49,372 bases of DNA from Rhizobium sp. Q54 (GTDB taxonomy: Bacteria; Pseudomonadota; Alphaproteobacteria; SMXS01): the NCBI GenBank assembly GCA_945907245.1, contig CAMDTB010000021.1:1-49372 (forward strand), read 5' to 3'. Position 1 is the stretch's first letter. The number at the start of each line of letters is the position of its first letter. This document shows positions 8,897-17,865 of the stretch, piece by piece. The position numbers and the translations under genes are program-made. The notes beneath the pieces were generated by a model, which was not told where the DNA came from, searched no databases, and saw nothing but the letters and a program-made list of their open reading frames with translations.

Positions 8897-9058
8897 TCAG
8901 GCGTCCTGAGAGTCTTCGGCCGTGTCCGGCGCGGGCGCTTCGCCGTCGTCGCGGGTTGCCGCGTCGCTCTGGCGGCGCTGCAGCTTCTCCTGCTTCTTCT
9001 GTTCCTTCGAACGGTTTCGCTCGGCGCGCTGCTGGTTGTAGTTCGGTTTGAATGCCAT
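8897..9058 (-). CDS. Small conserved basic/charged protein
   Basis: A 53-residue protein starting MAFKPNYNQQRAERNRSKEQ, followed by a lysine/glutamine-rich helix (KKQEKLQRRQ) and an acidic tail (EAPAPDTAEDSQDA). I recall similar short MAFKPNYNQQRAERxRxK proteins in many alphaproteobacteria, with no known function. The ATG at 9058 is chosen because the conserved part begins there; an upstream in-frame start at 9094 adds a poor 12-residue extension. It is likely a helical nucleic-acid-binding or ribosome-associated protein, but that rests only on charge. Confidence 0.7.
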   Translation of the reverse strand: MAFKPNYNQQRAERNRSKEQKKQEKLQRRQSDAATRDDGEAPAPDTAEDSQDA

Positions 9059-9311
9059 GGGTCTCTGAACTCCGCGAGGCGCCGGCCGGACCATGCCGGG
9101 AAGCGCCAGTGCCCCAACGGCACCTTGATGTTCAGTGCAAACTAGTCATGAAACCGCGCCGAGGCAATGTTTGGCGGCGCGCTGCCCTCGCGCCGCGACA
9201 GCGCCGGGTCGCCGACGCCGAGGAGCCGGTAACGTTCAGTCATGGTGTATTTCCATATCTTGCGCCGGCCGGCGGCTGCCCATAGGGTCGGCGGATCGGG
9301 GAGGAACGACG

Positions 9312-10322
9312 ATGCTGATGAACACGCGGTTGCGGCTGGCACGGCGGCCCAGGGGCGAGGCCGTCAACGATGACTTCACCATTACGCAGGAGCCACAGCC
9401 CCTGCCGTCGGCCGGCGAGGTACTCGTGCGGGCGGAATACATCTCCATCGATCCGTCGGTTCGCACGCACCTGAACGCCGGGCAATCCTACCGTGCCATG
9501 GTCGGCATCGGCGACGTTGTCGATGTTCCCGTCGCCGGCGAGGTCGTCGCGTCCGGGCATCCCGGATTCGCGGCCGGCGACAAGGTGACGGGCATGCTCG
9601 GCACCCAGGAATACGGGCTCGCGCAAGGCGATCTGCTGACCAAGGCCGACCTTTCCATCGCACCCCTTCCGACCTGGCTGGGCGGTTTGGGCCTCACCGG
9701 TCTCACCGCGTTTTTCGGGCTGGACGAGGTCGGCAAGCCGAAGCTGGGCGAGACCGTCGTGGTCACGGCCGCGAGCGGGGCTGTCGGCTCGGTTGCGGGT
9801 CAGTTGGCCCGGATCAAGGGGGCGCGCGCGGTCGGCGTCTGCGGCTCGGACGAGAAGTGCCGGTGGCTGACCGGGGAACTGGGATTCGACGCCGCCTTGA
9901 ACTATCGCTCGCCGGATTTCTACGGCGAGCTCAAGGCGGCGACGCCCGATCGGATAGACGTGGTCTTCGACAATGTGGGCGGCCCGCTGCTCGACACGAT
10001 CTTCCGGCGGCTCGGCATGCGTGGGCGCATCATCGTCTGCGGCGCGACGTCGCAGTACAACGAGAACGAGATCTACGGACCGAAGAACTACCTGGCCCTG
10101 GCGACGCTCCGGGCGCGCATGGAGGGCTTCATCATCTTCGACTACGAAAACCGCTACGCCGCGGCGCGCCAGGAGATGGCGGGCTGGATGAAGGAAGGGC
10201 GGCTGCGCTGCCGCGAGAACATCATCGACGGCACGATCGCCGACTACCCGTCGGTTCTGCACCGGCTCTACCAGGGCGAAAGTATCGGAAAGACGGTCAT
10301 GCGGGTGACGCCAACCGATTAG
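9312..10322 (+). CDS. NADP-dependent medium-chain reductase (CurA/2-alkenal reductase type)
   Basis: A 336-residue zinc-free medium-chain dehydrogenase/reductase. The N terminus NTRLRLARRPRGEAV...ISIDPSVRTHLN matches the CurA/leukotriene B4 dehydrogenase group that reduces conjugated double bonds of enones and enals. The nucleotide-binding loop AASGAVGSVAGQLAR lies near residue 155 (AxxGxxG). No catalytic-zinc cysteine/histidine set is seen. The ATG at 9312 has GGGGAGGA upstream; the earlier in-frame start at 9135 has no ribosome site and adds unrelated sequence. It is convergent with the membrane protein at 10410. A perfect 12-bp palindrome GCGGAATTCCGC (10369-10380) lies in the gap. Confidence 0.9.
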   Translation: MLMNTRLRLARRPRGEAVNDDFTITQEPQPLPSAGEVLVRAEYISIDPSVRTHLNAGQSYRAMVGIGDVVDVPVAGEVVASGHPGFAAGDKVTGMLGTQEYGLAQGDLLTKADLSIAPLPTWLGGLGLTGLTAFFGLDEVGKPKLGETVVVTAASGAVGSVAGQLARIKGARAVGVCGSDEKCRWLTGELGFDAALNYRSPDFYGELKAATPDRIDVVFDNVGGPLLDTIFRRLGMRGRIIVCGATSQYNENEIYGPKNYLALATLRARMEGFIIFDYENRYAAARQEMAGWMKEGRLRCRENIIDGTIADYPSVLHRLYQGESIGKTVMRVTPTD

Positions 10323-10409
10323 CGTGAATCGCATGGACGCGCGAATGGCGCTACCGCTGGCTTGCCCGGCGGAATTCCGCAGGCTTTCCAATCTCCGGAT
10401 AGAGGCCCT

Positions 10410-11072
10410 TCATGCCTCGCTCGTCGGCAGCGGCTTCTCGATCCGGGTGAAGTAGCCCGCCAGGTTCGAGATGCCGAACACCAGGACGGAGATGATCACG
10501 AACGGGTTGAGCGTCGTGGCCGCCAGCGCCCAGCTCGCGGCGGTGGCCAGGGTCAGGATCACCGGCGCGGCGGTGGTGAGGATATCGGCGGCCTTTTGGC
10601 CGCGTACGAAATCGGCCGCCGCGAAGCATGCACAGCCGATGACGATGAACAGGCCCAGCGCCAGTTGCGACAGGCTCGCCCAGTTCGCGGTGTCGGCATG
10701 GCGCACCGCGTCGGCGAACAGGCCGACGCCGTTCAACGCCAGCATGGAGAAGCTGACGCCGATCGGCTTGACCTGAGCCCATCGACGGAGCGTGTCGGGC
10801 AGGCCGACGAGCAGGCGCCGGGCGCGGCCACGCAGCGCCAGCACCAGCCGCGACAGTGCGCCGTTCTCGCCGGCGATGTGCCGCGCCTGGTCGTCGCCAT
10901 AGGCGAGCAGGATGGTATGGGCGACGATGGTGAACAGCGCGCCGGCCAGCTTGGGCACGCTTACCGCCTGCGGTGAATCAAACGCGAAGCCCACATAGCA
11001 GAGATCGCCGGCGATGTTGCACAGGGCCATCGTCGAGAACGGGTGGGTGCGGAGATAGCGCAGCATCGCCAT
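10410..11072 (-). CDS. Multi-pass membrane protein of unknown function
   Basis: A 220-residue protein I do not recognise. It has about five or six hydrophobic stretches, for example LAGALFTIVAHTILLAY (45-60), FSMLALNGVGLFAD (105-120), LALGLFIVIGCACFAAADF (135-155), VILTLATAASWALAA and FVIISVLVFGISNLAGYF near the end, separated by an arginine-rich loop (RGRARRLL). The charge pattern suggests an inner-membrane protein. The start could also be ATG at 11066. No ribosome site decides between them. Confidence 0.7.
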   Translation of the reverse strand: MAMLRYLRTHPFSTMALCNIAGDLCYVGFAFDSPQAVSVPKLAGALFTIVAHTILLAYGDDQARHIAGENGALSRLVLALRGRARRLLVGLPDTLRRWAQVKPIGVSFSMLALNGVGLFADAVRHADTANWASLSQLALGLFIVIGCACFAAADFVRGQKAADILTTAAPVILTLATAASWALAATTLNPFVIISVLVFGISNLAGYFTRIEKPLPTSEA

Positions 11073-11147
11073 GGCGCGGCACTATAGCGGGAGCGTCGTC
11101 GGCGCCCTATGCGGATTCCCGAGCCACGCGGCGGGAGACGCAAATGA

Positions 11148-11182
11148 AAAGGGCCCCCGGAAGATCCGGGAGCCCTTTCCTG
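11148..11182 (-). terminator. Rho-independent terminator of the small lipoprotein gene
   Basis: A 14-bp stem with one mismatch (11148-11161 paired with 11165-11178) around a 3-nt loop. The core is GGGC(C)CCCGGA against TCCGGGAGCCC. Read on the minus strand it is followed by TTTTCATTT. It lies 25 bp beyond the lipoprotein stop. Confidence 0.78.
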
Positions 11183-11202
11183 AACTCAAGAAGATGCCGT
11201 CC

Positions 11203-11451
11203 TTACGGAGTCGGCGCGCCTTCCTTGGTCTCGGCCGGAGCCGCGCCATCGGCGGGCGGAGCCATGCCATCGGCCGGAGCTTCGGCCGGGGCCTCAGCGG
11301 CCGGCTCGGCCGGCGCGGCTTCTGGCGCCGGCTCAGCCGGTGCCTCTACCGCCGGCGCTTCAGCCGGGGCTTCTTCGGTCTTCTTTTCGCAAGCGGAAAG
11401 TGCCAGGCCCATGACGGCTACCGGCAGAACGATTTTCCACATCCCTTTCAT
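11203..11451 (-). CDS. Small Pro/Ala/Glu-rich lipoprotein
   Basis: 82 residues. The signal sequence MKGMWKIVLPVAVMGLALSAC has lipobox LSAC, so Cys21 is the likely lipidated residue. After CEKKTEE the mature part is low complexity, made of repeated APAE, APAEAP and PAEPAPEA units with many prolines, probably extended and disordered in the periplasm. GAGGAG lies 10 nt before the ATG. It is a stand-alone gene with its own terminator. The composition resembles small envelope lipoproteins that act as spacers, but no specific role is evident. Confidence 0.85.
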   Translation of the reverse strand: MKGMWKIVLPVAVMGLALSACEKKTEEAPAEAPAVEAPAEPAPEAAPAEPAAEAPAEAPADGMAPPADGAAPAETKEGAPTP

Positions 11452-11596
11452 TCGATTTTACTCCTCTTCCCAGAGACGGCTACAGGACGAGCAACTTTTG
11501 CACATCCAACGGAATCTTACAAACAACAAGTGCGCGTTTCCCCCCTCTAGCAAATCATTTTGTGGTGCATGGCAATGTCATGGCACCCAAAATCTA

Positions 11597-13012
11597 TTAT
11601 TCGAGGGCGTGCGTTCGCTGTGTGAGCTCCCGCAACGAGCGCGAGACTACCACAGTTCCATCGCGCATGTAGCTCTCATGATTGGCCTCCACGCGATTGA
11701 GGTTATAGAGGTAATTGACCATCAGCCCATAGGATTGCGCCCAGCCGTTGGCCGACCGGTCGGCCGGCCAGTTGATGCGTTCCAGCCTCGCGCCGTTGCG
11801 CAGATGGAAGCGGGCGACCGGGTCGATCGGCTGGTTCTGCCCGTTGCGCTGGGCGAAATACCAGCCGGCCATGCGGTGGACGAAATCCCGGGTGCCCGGT
11901 GTATCGGCCACGTCGGACCGGGCCAGCGACTTGAGCGACTGATAGCGCTCGGCGTCGCCCGGCTGCTGGAAGATCGCGCCGGCGTGCTCGATCGCCGCCT
12001 TGTCCAGCCAGCGGCGGAAGCCCGGCACCGGCGAAAGGGTGGCGAACTGCTTCAGGCCGGGCACGTCGTGGGCCAGCGCCTCGGCGGCCTTCTTGATCAG
12101 GTGCTCGCCGAAGCTGACGCCCTGCAGGCCGCGCTGGGTGTTGGAGATGGAATAGAAGATGGCGGTGTCGGCGGTCTTCGGGTCGCCGGTCGGCGCATCG
12201 CGGTCGAGCAGCGCCTGCACATCGCCGGCCATGCCCCTGACCAGCGCCACCTCGACGAAGGCCAGCGGCTCGTCCGGCATGCGCGGGTGGAACAAAGCGA
12301 AACAGCGCCGGTCGGACTCCAGCCGGTTGCGCAGATCCTCCCACGACTTGATCTCGTGCACGGCCTCATAGGCGATCAGCTTCTCCAGCAACGCGGCGGG
12401 CGACTGCCAGGTGATCTGCCGCAGGTCGAGGAAACCCAGGTCGAACCAGGATTCCAGCAGCTCGCGCAGATCGTCGTCGAGTGCGGCGAGCTGGGGCGAC
12501 ATGTCGCGCACCGCCAGGAGGTCGGCGCGCAGGTCGACCAGGAACTTCACGCCCTGGGGCAGGGCGTTGAACTGGCGCAGCAGCCGCAGCCGCGGCGGCG
12601 TCAGCGCCTCCTTCATGCGGCGCTCGGCTTTCACCCGGGCCTCGACCGTGCGGGCCTCGCGCCAGGCGTCGACGCCGATCGTCATCGCGTCGCCGTCTGT
12701 GGCGAATCTCTCGGCCAGCAAGATCAGGAAGCGGCGGCGGCCGGTATCGTCGAACGACAGGTAGAGATGGCCCAGATCGGCGGCGCGGGCGCGGGCGGCG
12801 AATTCCCCCCCGGGTCCGCCGATGCAGTCGGCGATCTGGCGGCGCACGGCTTCGAGCCTGGCGGCGGGAAGATCGGCGCCGATGTCGCCGCCGGAGGCGA
12901 TGGCAACCGCGCCGTCGCGCACGTCCTTCCATGTCCGGCGAACGCGGTCCAGCGCCCGGTTGAGGAAGGTTTCACGCTGCTGCTGCGGCAGCTTGAGAGG
13001 ATCGCTGCTCAT
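11597..13012 (-). CDS. Malonyl-CoA decarboxylase
   Basis: 471 residues, typical of MLYCD/MatA-type malonyl-CoA decarboxylase, which converts malonyl-CoA to acetyl-CoA and CO2. A helical N-terminal domain is followed by the GNAT-like catalytic domain with FHPRMPDEPLAFVEVAL near residue 240 and the diagnostic FYSISNTQRGLQGVSFGEHLIKKA near 290. ARFHLRNGA and INWPADRSANGW near 420 match the region holding the catalytic His in the human enzyme. There is no targeting peptide. The neighbours (CoA transferase and crotonases on the same strand) suggest organic-acid or dicarboxylic acyl-CoA handling. The stop lies 145 bp from the lipoprotein gene with nothing notable between. Confidence 0.93.
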   Translation of the reverse strand: MSSDPLKLPQQQRETFLNRALDRVRRTWKDVRDGAVAIASGGDIGADLPAARLEAVRRQIADCIGGPGGEFAARARAADLGHLYLSFDDTGRRRFLILLAERFATDGDAMTIGVDAWREARTVEARVKAERRMKEALTPPRLRLLRQFNALPQGVKFLVDLRADLLAVRDMSPQLAALDDDLRELLESWFDLGFLDLRQITWQSPAALLEKLIAYEAVHEIKSWEDLRNRLESDRRCFALFHPRMPDEPLAFVEVALVRGMAGDVQALLDRDAPTGDPKTADTAIFYSISNTQRGLQGVSFGEHLIKKAAEALAHDVPGLKQFATLSPVPGFRRWLDKAAIEHAGAIFQQPGDAERYQSLKSLARSDVADTPGTRDFVHRMAGWYFAQRNGQNQPIDPVARFHLRNGARLERINWPADRSANGWAQSYGLMVNYLYNLNRVEANHESYMRDGTVVVSRSLRELTQRTHALE

Positions 13013-13087
13013 GCCTGATTCCGTACCACGGAACCGCTGCCGGGACCACCGCGCGGTTGTGAAGGTTGGGTTGCGTGAGGAGGAGCG

Positions 13088-14236
13088 CTAGCGCCCGAGC
13101 CATTCAAGGATGGCCGCGCGCTGCTCGTCCAGGTCCGGCACGGCGCCGCGAGTCGCGGGATCCTCGAAGGCCGACAGCTTGATCGGGTTGCCGGCGATCT
13201 CCAGCGGGCCGGTCACCGGATCGTCGACGGTCACCACCATGTTGCGGGCGCGGACATGCGGGTCGTTCAGCGCCTGCTGAACGTCGTTGATGGGGCCGTT
13301 CGGCACCCCTGCCGCGTCCAGCTTTTCCATCCATTGCGAAACCGTGTCGTGGCGCAGGGTGAATTCCATCTCGTGCGCCAGCCGGTCGGCGTTGGTGGTG
13401 CGCAGGTCGTTGGTGATGAAATCCGGGTCGGTGAAAATGTCGGGCCGGCCGAGCACGCCGCACAGCTTCTCGAACAGGCCGTTGTTGCCGGCGGCGATGA
13501 TGATCCAGCCGTCCTGCGCCTGGTAGGCTGCGAACGGGGTGATCGACGGGTGCCGCGCGCCCAGCGGGCCGGGCGCGACGCCGGTCGCCGCGTAGCGGGC
13601 GATGGCGTTCTCCAGGATGGCGATCTGGCAGTCCAGCATGGCCACGTCGATCTTCATCCCCAGCCCGGTCGTTTCCCGATGGTACAGCGCGGCGTTGATA
13701 CCGATGGTGGCGAACAGGCCGGCGGTGATGTCGCCCACCGAGGTGCCGACGCGCGTCGGCGGGCCGCCCGGATGGCCGGTGATGCTCATGATGCCGCCCA
13801 TGCCCTGCACCACCATGTCGTAGGCGGCGCGGGTCCGGTACGGGCCGGTGTGGCCGAAGCCCGAGGCGGCGGCGTAGATCAGCCGGGGAAAGCGGGCGTG
13901 CAGCACGTCCCAGCCATAGTTCAGCTTCTCCATCACGCCGGGCCGGTAGTTCTCCACCAGGATGTCGGCGCGGGCCAGCAGGTCCTCGAAGATCGCCCGG
14001 TCGCCGTCGGCCTTCAGGTCGAGCGCGATGCTCTCCTTGCCGCGGTTGATCGACATGAAGTAGGCGGACTTGTCGGCGATGAACGGCCCGATGTGGCGGC
14101 TGTCGTCGCCGGTCCCCGGCGTCTCCACCTTGATCACCCGCGCGCCCAGGTCGGCCAGCACCATGGTGCAGTACGGCCCCGCCAGCACGCGAGTCAGGTC
14201 GACGACCAGAAGGCCGGAGAGCGGGCCGTCGGTCAC
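13088..14236 (-). CDS. CaiB/BaiF family CoA transferase
   Basis: 382 residues, family III CoA transferase. The N terminus GLLVVDLTRVLAGPYCTMVLADLGA is the Rossmann-like signature, then GADDSR-like and NRGKESIALDL motifs. The catalytic Asp lies in VGTSVGDITAG near residue 165. Such enzymes move CoA from a donor thioester to a carboxylic acid. It starts with GTG 4 nt after the stop of the crotonase gene upstream (14241), so the two form one transcript. The substrate is unknown. Confidence 0.92.
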   Translation of the reverse strand: MTDGPLSGLLVVDLTRVLAGPYCTMVLADLGARVIKVETPGTGDDSRHIGPFIADKSAYFMSINRGKESIALDLKADGDRAIFEDLLARADILVENYRPGVMEKLNYGWDVLHARFPRLIYAAASGFGHTGPYRTRAAYDMVVQGMGGIMSITGHPGGPPTRVGTSVGDITAGLFATIGINAALYHRETTGLGMKIDVAMLDCQIAILENAIARYAATGVAPGPLGARHPSITPFAAYQAQDGWIIIAAGNNGLFEKLCGVLGRPDIFTDPDFITNDLRTTNADRLAHEMEFTLRHDTVSQWMEKLDAAGVPNGPINDVQQALNDPHVRARNMVVTVDDPVTGPLEIAGNPIKLSAFEDPATRGAVPDLDEQRAAILEWLGR

Positions 14237-14240
14237 CAGC

Positions 14241-15038
14241 CTACTTGCCCTTGAACTGGGCCGGACGCTTTTCGAAGAACGCCTTCACACCTTCACCGAA
14301 ATCCTCGGTGCGGCCGGCGATCCTCTGGCTGTTGCGCTCCAGGTCGAGCTGGTCGTCATAGGTGTTCAGCGGGCTGTTCCAGTACAGCTTGCGAATGAGG
14401 CCCAGCGCCACGGTCGGGCCGTTGGCCAGCTCGGTGGCGAGCTTGCGGGCCTCGCCCATCAGCGCGTCGTCCTCGTAGACCCGGTTGATCAGGCCCCATT
14501 CGAGGGCAGTCGGCGCCGGCAGCTTGTCGGCCATCAGCGACAGCTCCTTGGCGCGGGCGAGGCCGACGAGGCGCGGCAGCAGGTAGGTCGAGCCGCCGTC
14601 CGGCACCAGCCCGATGCGGCGGAACGCCTGCAGGAAGTAGCTGGATTTGGCGGCCAGGATCATGTCGCCCATCAGCGCGAAGCTCATGCCGACGCCGGCG
14701 GCCACGCCGTTGACGGCGGTGATCATCGGGAAGGGCAGGTCGCGCAGGCGCTTCAGGATCGGGTGGTAGAAGCGCTCGAGCACGTCGCCCGCGTCGCTGT
14801 CCTTCGAGCCGGGTTCCTTGGAGATGCCGCCGCCCAGATTGGCGCCGGCGCAGAAGCCGCGGCCTTCGCCGGTCAGGATCATGCAGCGCACACCGCTGTC
14901 CTTGGCCTCGAGCGCGTCGAGCGCCGCCTGGATGTCCTCCAGCATGGGAACGGAAACCGAGTTCAGCGCCGACGGATCGTTCAGCGTCAGGACTGCGACC
15001 GGACCGTCGATATCCAGTTTGACCTTGCCGTTCTTCAT
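14241..15038 (-). CDS. Enoyl-CoA hydratase/isomerase (PaaG-like)
   Basis: A 265-residue crotonase. It has SALNSV near residue 20, oxyanion loop GRGFCAGANLGGG, and NGVAAGVGMSFALMGDMILA near 105. The sequence IGLVPDGGSTYLLPRLVG puts an Asp where classical hydratases have the GAGGTQRL loop, as in PaaG-type isomerases, and the usual first glutamate is replaced (AGVGMSF). The C-terminal FFEKRPAQFKGK is typical. It has GGGGAG 10 nt before the ATG. It is co-transcribed with the CoA transferase downstream, which suggests acyl-CoA formation followed by isomerisation or hydration. Confidence 0.9.
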   Translation of the reverse strand: MKNGKVKLDIDGPVAVLTLNDPSALNSVSVPMLEDIQAALDALEAKDSGVRCMILTGEGRGFCAGANLGGGISKEPGSKDSDAGDVLERFYHPILKRLRDLPFPMITAVNGVAAGVGMSFALMGDMILAAKSSYFLQAFRRIGLVPDGGSTYLLPRLVGLARAKELSLMADKLPAPTALEWGLINRVYEDDALMGEARKLATELANGPTVALGLIRKLYWNSPLNTYDDQLDLERNSQRIAGRTEDFGEGVKAFFEKRPAQFKGK

Positions 15039-15163
15039 GTGCTTTATCTCCCCGGGAACACTTCAGGCCGCGCCAACAAAGGGCATTTTCCCCGGCATCG
15101 CAAGGGAAAACCGCCCGCAGGAGAGCGTGTCGCGGCATCACATCTCGCAACGGGGAAGCGTGC

Positions 15164-15943
15164 ATGTCCAGCTACGAATTCATCAAGACCGAACGTGACG
15201 GCAACCTGTTCATCCTGACCATGAACCGGCCCGACGTGATGAACGCCTGCCACTCGCCCATGCATGAGGAGATGCAGGCAGCGTTCGACGAGTTCGCGAA
15301 CGACGACAGCCTGTGGGTCGCCATCGTCACCGGCGCCGGCGACCGCGCCTTCTCGGCCGGCAACGACCTGAAGTACCAGGCCGCCGGCGGCAAGCGCTGG
15401 AAGGTCAAGACCGGCTTCGGCGGCATCACCTCGCGCTTCGACCTGTTCAAGCCGGTGATCGCCGCGGTGAACGGCGTCGCCATGGGCGGCGGCTTCGAGG
15501 TGGCGCTGGCCTGCGACATCATCGTCGCCTCCGACAAGGCGGTGTTCGCGCTCCCGGAAGTCCGTGTCGGCCTGATGGCGGGCGCCGGCGGGGTGCACCG
15601 CCTGCCGCGCACCATGCCGCTCAAGCAGGCCATGGGCATGATGCTGACCGGCAAGCGCATGAGCGCCGACGACGGGTTCCGGCTCGGCTTCGTCAATGAG
15701 GTCGTGCCGCATACCGACCTGATGACCGCCGCGCGCCGCTGGGCCGCCGAGATCCTGGAAGCCTCGCCGTTGTCGGTGCGCGCCACCAAGGAAGCGGTCT
15801 ACAAGGGCTTCGACGCCGACACGCTGGAAGCGGCCATCGACGAGGTCTATCCGATGACCCAGAGGATGCGCGACAGCGAGGACTTTATCGAAGGCCCCAA
15901 GGCATTCTCGGAAAAGCGCAAGCCCGACTGGAAGGGCCGGTAA
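15164..15943 (+). CDS. Enoyl-CoA hydratase
   Basis: A 259-residue crotonase with both classical catalytic glutamates: GGGFEVALACDII near residue 110 and FALPEVRVGLMAGAGGVHRLPR near 130. The oxyanion loop is AFSAGNDLKY. The C terminus FSEKRKPDWKGR is usual. The product is probably a (3S)-hydroxyacyl-CoA. It starts with ATG after GGGGAAG and is divergent from the PaaG-like gene, with 125 bp between for both promoters. Unlike its two relatives in the window it should be a true hydratase. Confidence 0.92.
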   Translation: MSSYEFIKTERDGNLFILTMNRPDVMNACHSPMHEEMQAAFDEFANDDSLWVAIVTGAGDRAFSAGNDLKYQAAGGKRWKVKTGFGGITSRFDLFKPVIAAVNGVAMGGGFEVALACDIIVASDKAVFALPEVRVGLMAGAGGVHRLPRTMPLKQAMGMMLTGKRMSADDGFRLGFVNEVVPHTDLMTAARRWAAEILEASPLSVRATKEAVYKGFDADTLEAAIDEVYPMTQRMRDSEDFIEGPKAFSEKRKPDWKGR

Positions 15944-15972
15944 GCTAAGCTCTATTATTGCTTCGTTATTTG

Positions 15973-16764
15973 CTACTGTTGGCGGAGAGCGATGCGAGCA
16001 TCGACAATGCCAAGAAGGTGGCTTGCGAGCATAATTATCTCGGCAGCTTCGCGAGGATCATCTAGGCGCACTCGCCGGTGGGAATGCGGGTTCTTGTATG
16101 ATCCGATGGCCCCGGCGAAAAGGCTCGAAATGGCCTCTTTTTCTGCGTCATCGGAAGCCGGATCGGTAAGGGGACCGTTGTCTTTGTTGAATGCCCGCCT
16201 CGTCATAGGGACGCCATGATCCGACTCCGGAAAGCCCGCTCCTTCACGTACAGCAATCTCGACCTCGCGCATCGCCTCAAAGACGGCAGTCGGGTAGGCT
16301 CCACGCATAAAGGAAAGCTAAGCCTCTGTTCTAATACGTCGATGTAATAGATCTCTGGGCAACATTCGAGCTGCCGAATAGTCTGAAAATTGTGATTCAT
16401 TTTCAAACCTTCTGGCGCGTCGGTTTAAGACACACCAGCCACTATTGCCGCTCTGTCCCGATGCAGCTAATATTAAGCCCTGCGCACGAAGCCAAGCGAC
16501 GGCCTCAGCAATCGCAAGTTCGACTTCAACATCTCGATTTTTCGGATAGTTATGTTCTTGATGGCCGTAGGCCCAAAGTTCATTGCTGAAATTTCCGGGG
16601 TTAACCATGCCACTTGTGGCATCACCCCGGGCAATTCTATCCCTGATCAAGAAGAGGATTTTTGCTGCCAATTCCTCTGGCTCAAGTGCAAGCAGAACCT
16701 CCACTTCTGGAATTATTCGGGTTAATTCGATCACTGGGTGCCTCGTGCGGAAGAAGGCCCCCAC
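15973..16764 (-). pseudogene. TIGR02391-like gene interrupted by one in-frame TAG
   Basis: Two open pieces in the same frame (16764-16318 and 16308-15973) are separated by a single TAG at 16318-16320 and three sense codons. The first reads IPEVEVLLALEPEELAAKILFLI...EVELAIAEAVAWLRAQGLI...MLPRDLLHRRI. The second reads FMRGAYPTAVFEAMREVEIAVREGAG...MTRRAFN...GSYKNPHSHR...DDPREAAEIIMLASHLLGIVDAR. Joined, they give a complete ~263-codon protein of the TIGR02391 type. The amber codon replaces what is likely Trp or Gln just before the conserved FMRG. The start is GTG at 16764 or a nearby alternative. The family is linked to phage and defence settings, function uncertain. Read it as a recent nonsense mutation or possible read-through. 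Confidence 0.75.
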
Positions 16765-16815
16765 GTAGGCCCCTCAAAGCCTTTTGCAAGTACAGCGGCG
16801 CGGTTATCCAACCAA

Positions 16816-17217
16816 CTACAGGTGCGGCGCGACCGACAGGTAGATGGCGCCGAAGCCCATGATCGACAGCAGCAGGAAGGTTACCTGGGCGCCGATCAGC
16901 CGGGGATAGGTCGCGCCGGGGTTGCTGCTGTAGCCCCAGGTGTGGAGCAGGCGGGCGATCACCAGCGCGCCGCCCAGCACATGGACGATGGGTTGCGGCG
17001 CGCCGCCGGCTTCCAGCAAATAGAGCAGGATCAGCGCCAGCGGTACGTTCTCGACGAAGTTGGCCTGCACCCGCATGGTGGTGTCGGGCTTCCAGTCCGG
17101 CAGTTTCTTGGCGTTGATGCGCGCCCACAGCACCTGGGTGGCGAGCGCCACGGCCAGCAGCCCCATGATGCCGGCGTAGAACAGCGTGATCGGGATGCCC
17201 GGCGTGTTCATGGTCAT
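16816..17217 (-). CDS. MAPEG family membrane protein
   Basis: 133 residues with four hydrophobic helices (about 8-28, 60-75, 80-92, 105-128). The MAPEG signature is RVQANFVENVPLALILLYLLEAGG near residue 50 and ARLLHTWGYSSNPG near 88. In the family these are membrane-associated glutathione or eicosanoid enzymes; bacterial members are largely uncharacterised. The start overlaps the flavin reductase stop by 4 nt (ATGA), so it is last in the SnoaL-membrane-flavin reductase-MAPEG operon. ATG at 17211 is an alternative start. Confidence 0.88.
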   Translation of the reverse strand: MTMNTPGIPITLFYAGIMGLLAVALATQVLWARINAKKLPDWKPDTTMRVQANFVENVPLALILLYLLEAGGAPQPIVHVLGGALVIARLLHTWGYSSNPGATYPRLIGAQVTFLLLSIMGFGAIYLSVAPHL

Positions 17218-17861
17218 GTTCCCCTCTTCCTGTCGCGCTCGGCCGCCCAGTCCGCATACGCGATGCGCGGCATGTCGAACGCGTCCCCCGTCTTCACATA
17301 CCAGCCGCGGCCGTGCATGCGGCCGATCAGCTTCATGGCCGGCGCGTCGACATACATCTTGTCGCTGTCGACGAATCGGTCATCGATGTGCATGTACACC
17401 ACCTCGCCGATGACGACGCGGTTGCCGGTGCCTACTTCCATGCTGGTCATGCGCTTGCACTCGAAGCTGACCGGCGATTCCTTGATCCAGGGCGGCCTGA
17501 CGACCGTGCTGGGCATGGCGGTCAGGCCTGCGGCGGCAAGCTCGTCCTCCTCGGCGGGGAAATCGGCGGCGCACAGATTCATCGGCTGCGCGATCTCCTC
17601 GCTCACCAGGCTGACGACGAATTCGCCGGTGTCGCGGATGTTGTCGCCGGTGTCCTTGCGCGGGGCGTAGTCGGTCACCTCGAGGCCCAGCACCACCAGC
17701 GGCGGATCGGCGCTCACCGCGTTGAAGAAGCTGAACGGCGCGGCGTTGACGATGCCGTCCTTGCTGATGGTGGTGACCAGCGCGATGGGGCGCGGGACGA
17801 TGGAGGACACCAGCAGCTTGTAACGGTCCATGCGCTCGATCTTGCGGAAATCGAAATCCAT
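17214..17861 (-). CDS. Flavin reductase-like FMN-binding protein
   Basis: 215 residues of the flavin reductase-like split-barrel family. It has MDRYKLLVSSIVPRPIALVTT at the start, GIVNAAPFSFFNAVSADPPLVV near 35-60 (FMN-binding core), DTGDNIRDTGEFVV near 80 and SPVSFECKRM near 130. It may bind FMN and supply reduced flavin to a partner oxygenase or act as a reductase itself. It sits 4 nt after the small membrane gene and overlaps MAPEG. Confidence 0.9.
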   Translation of the reverse strand: MDFDFRKIERMDRYKLLVSSIVPRPIALVTTISKDGIVNAAPFSFFNAVSADPPLVVLGLEVTDYAPRKDTGDNIRDTGEFVVSLVSEEIAQPMNLCAADFPAEEDELAAAGLTAMPSTVVRPPWIKESPVSFECKRMTSMEVGTGNRVVIGEVVYMHIDDRFVDSDKMYVDAPAMKLIGRMHGRGWYVKTGDAFDMPRIAYADWAAERDRKRGT

Positions 17862-17865
17862 GGTG

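Noticed and set aside
10973-13018. A 681-codon plus-strand frame over the malonyl-CoA decarboxylase gene
   Set aside because: It is antisense shadow; the minus strand encodes a complete malonyl-CoA decarboxylase and a lipoprotein.
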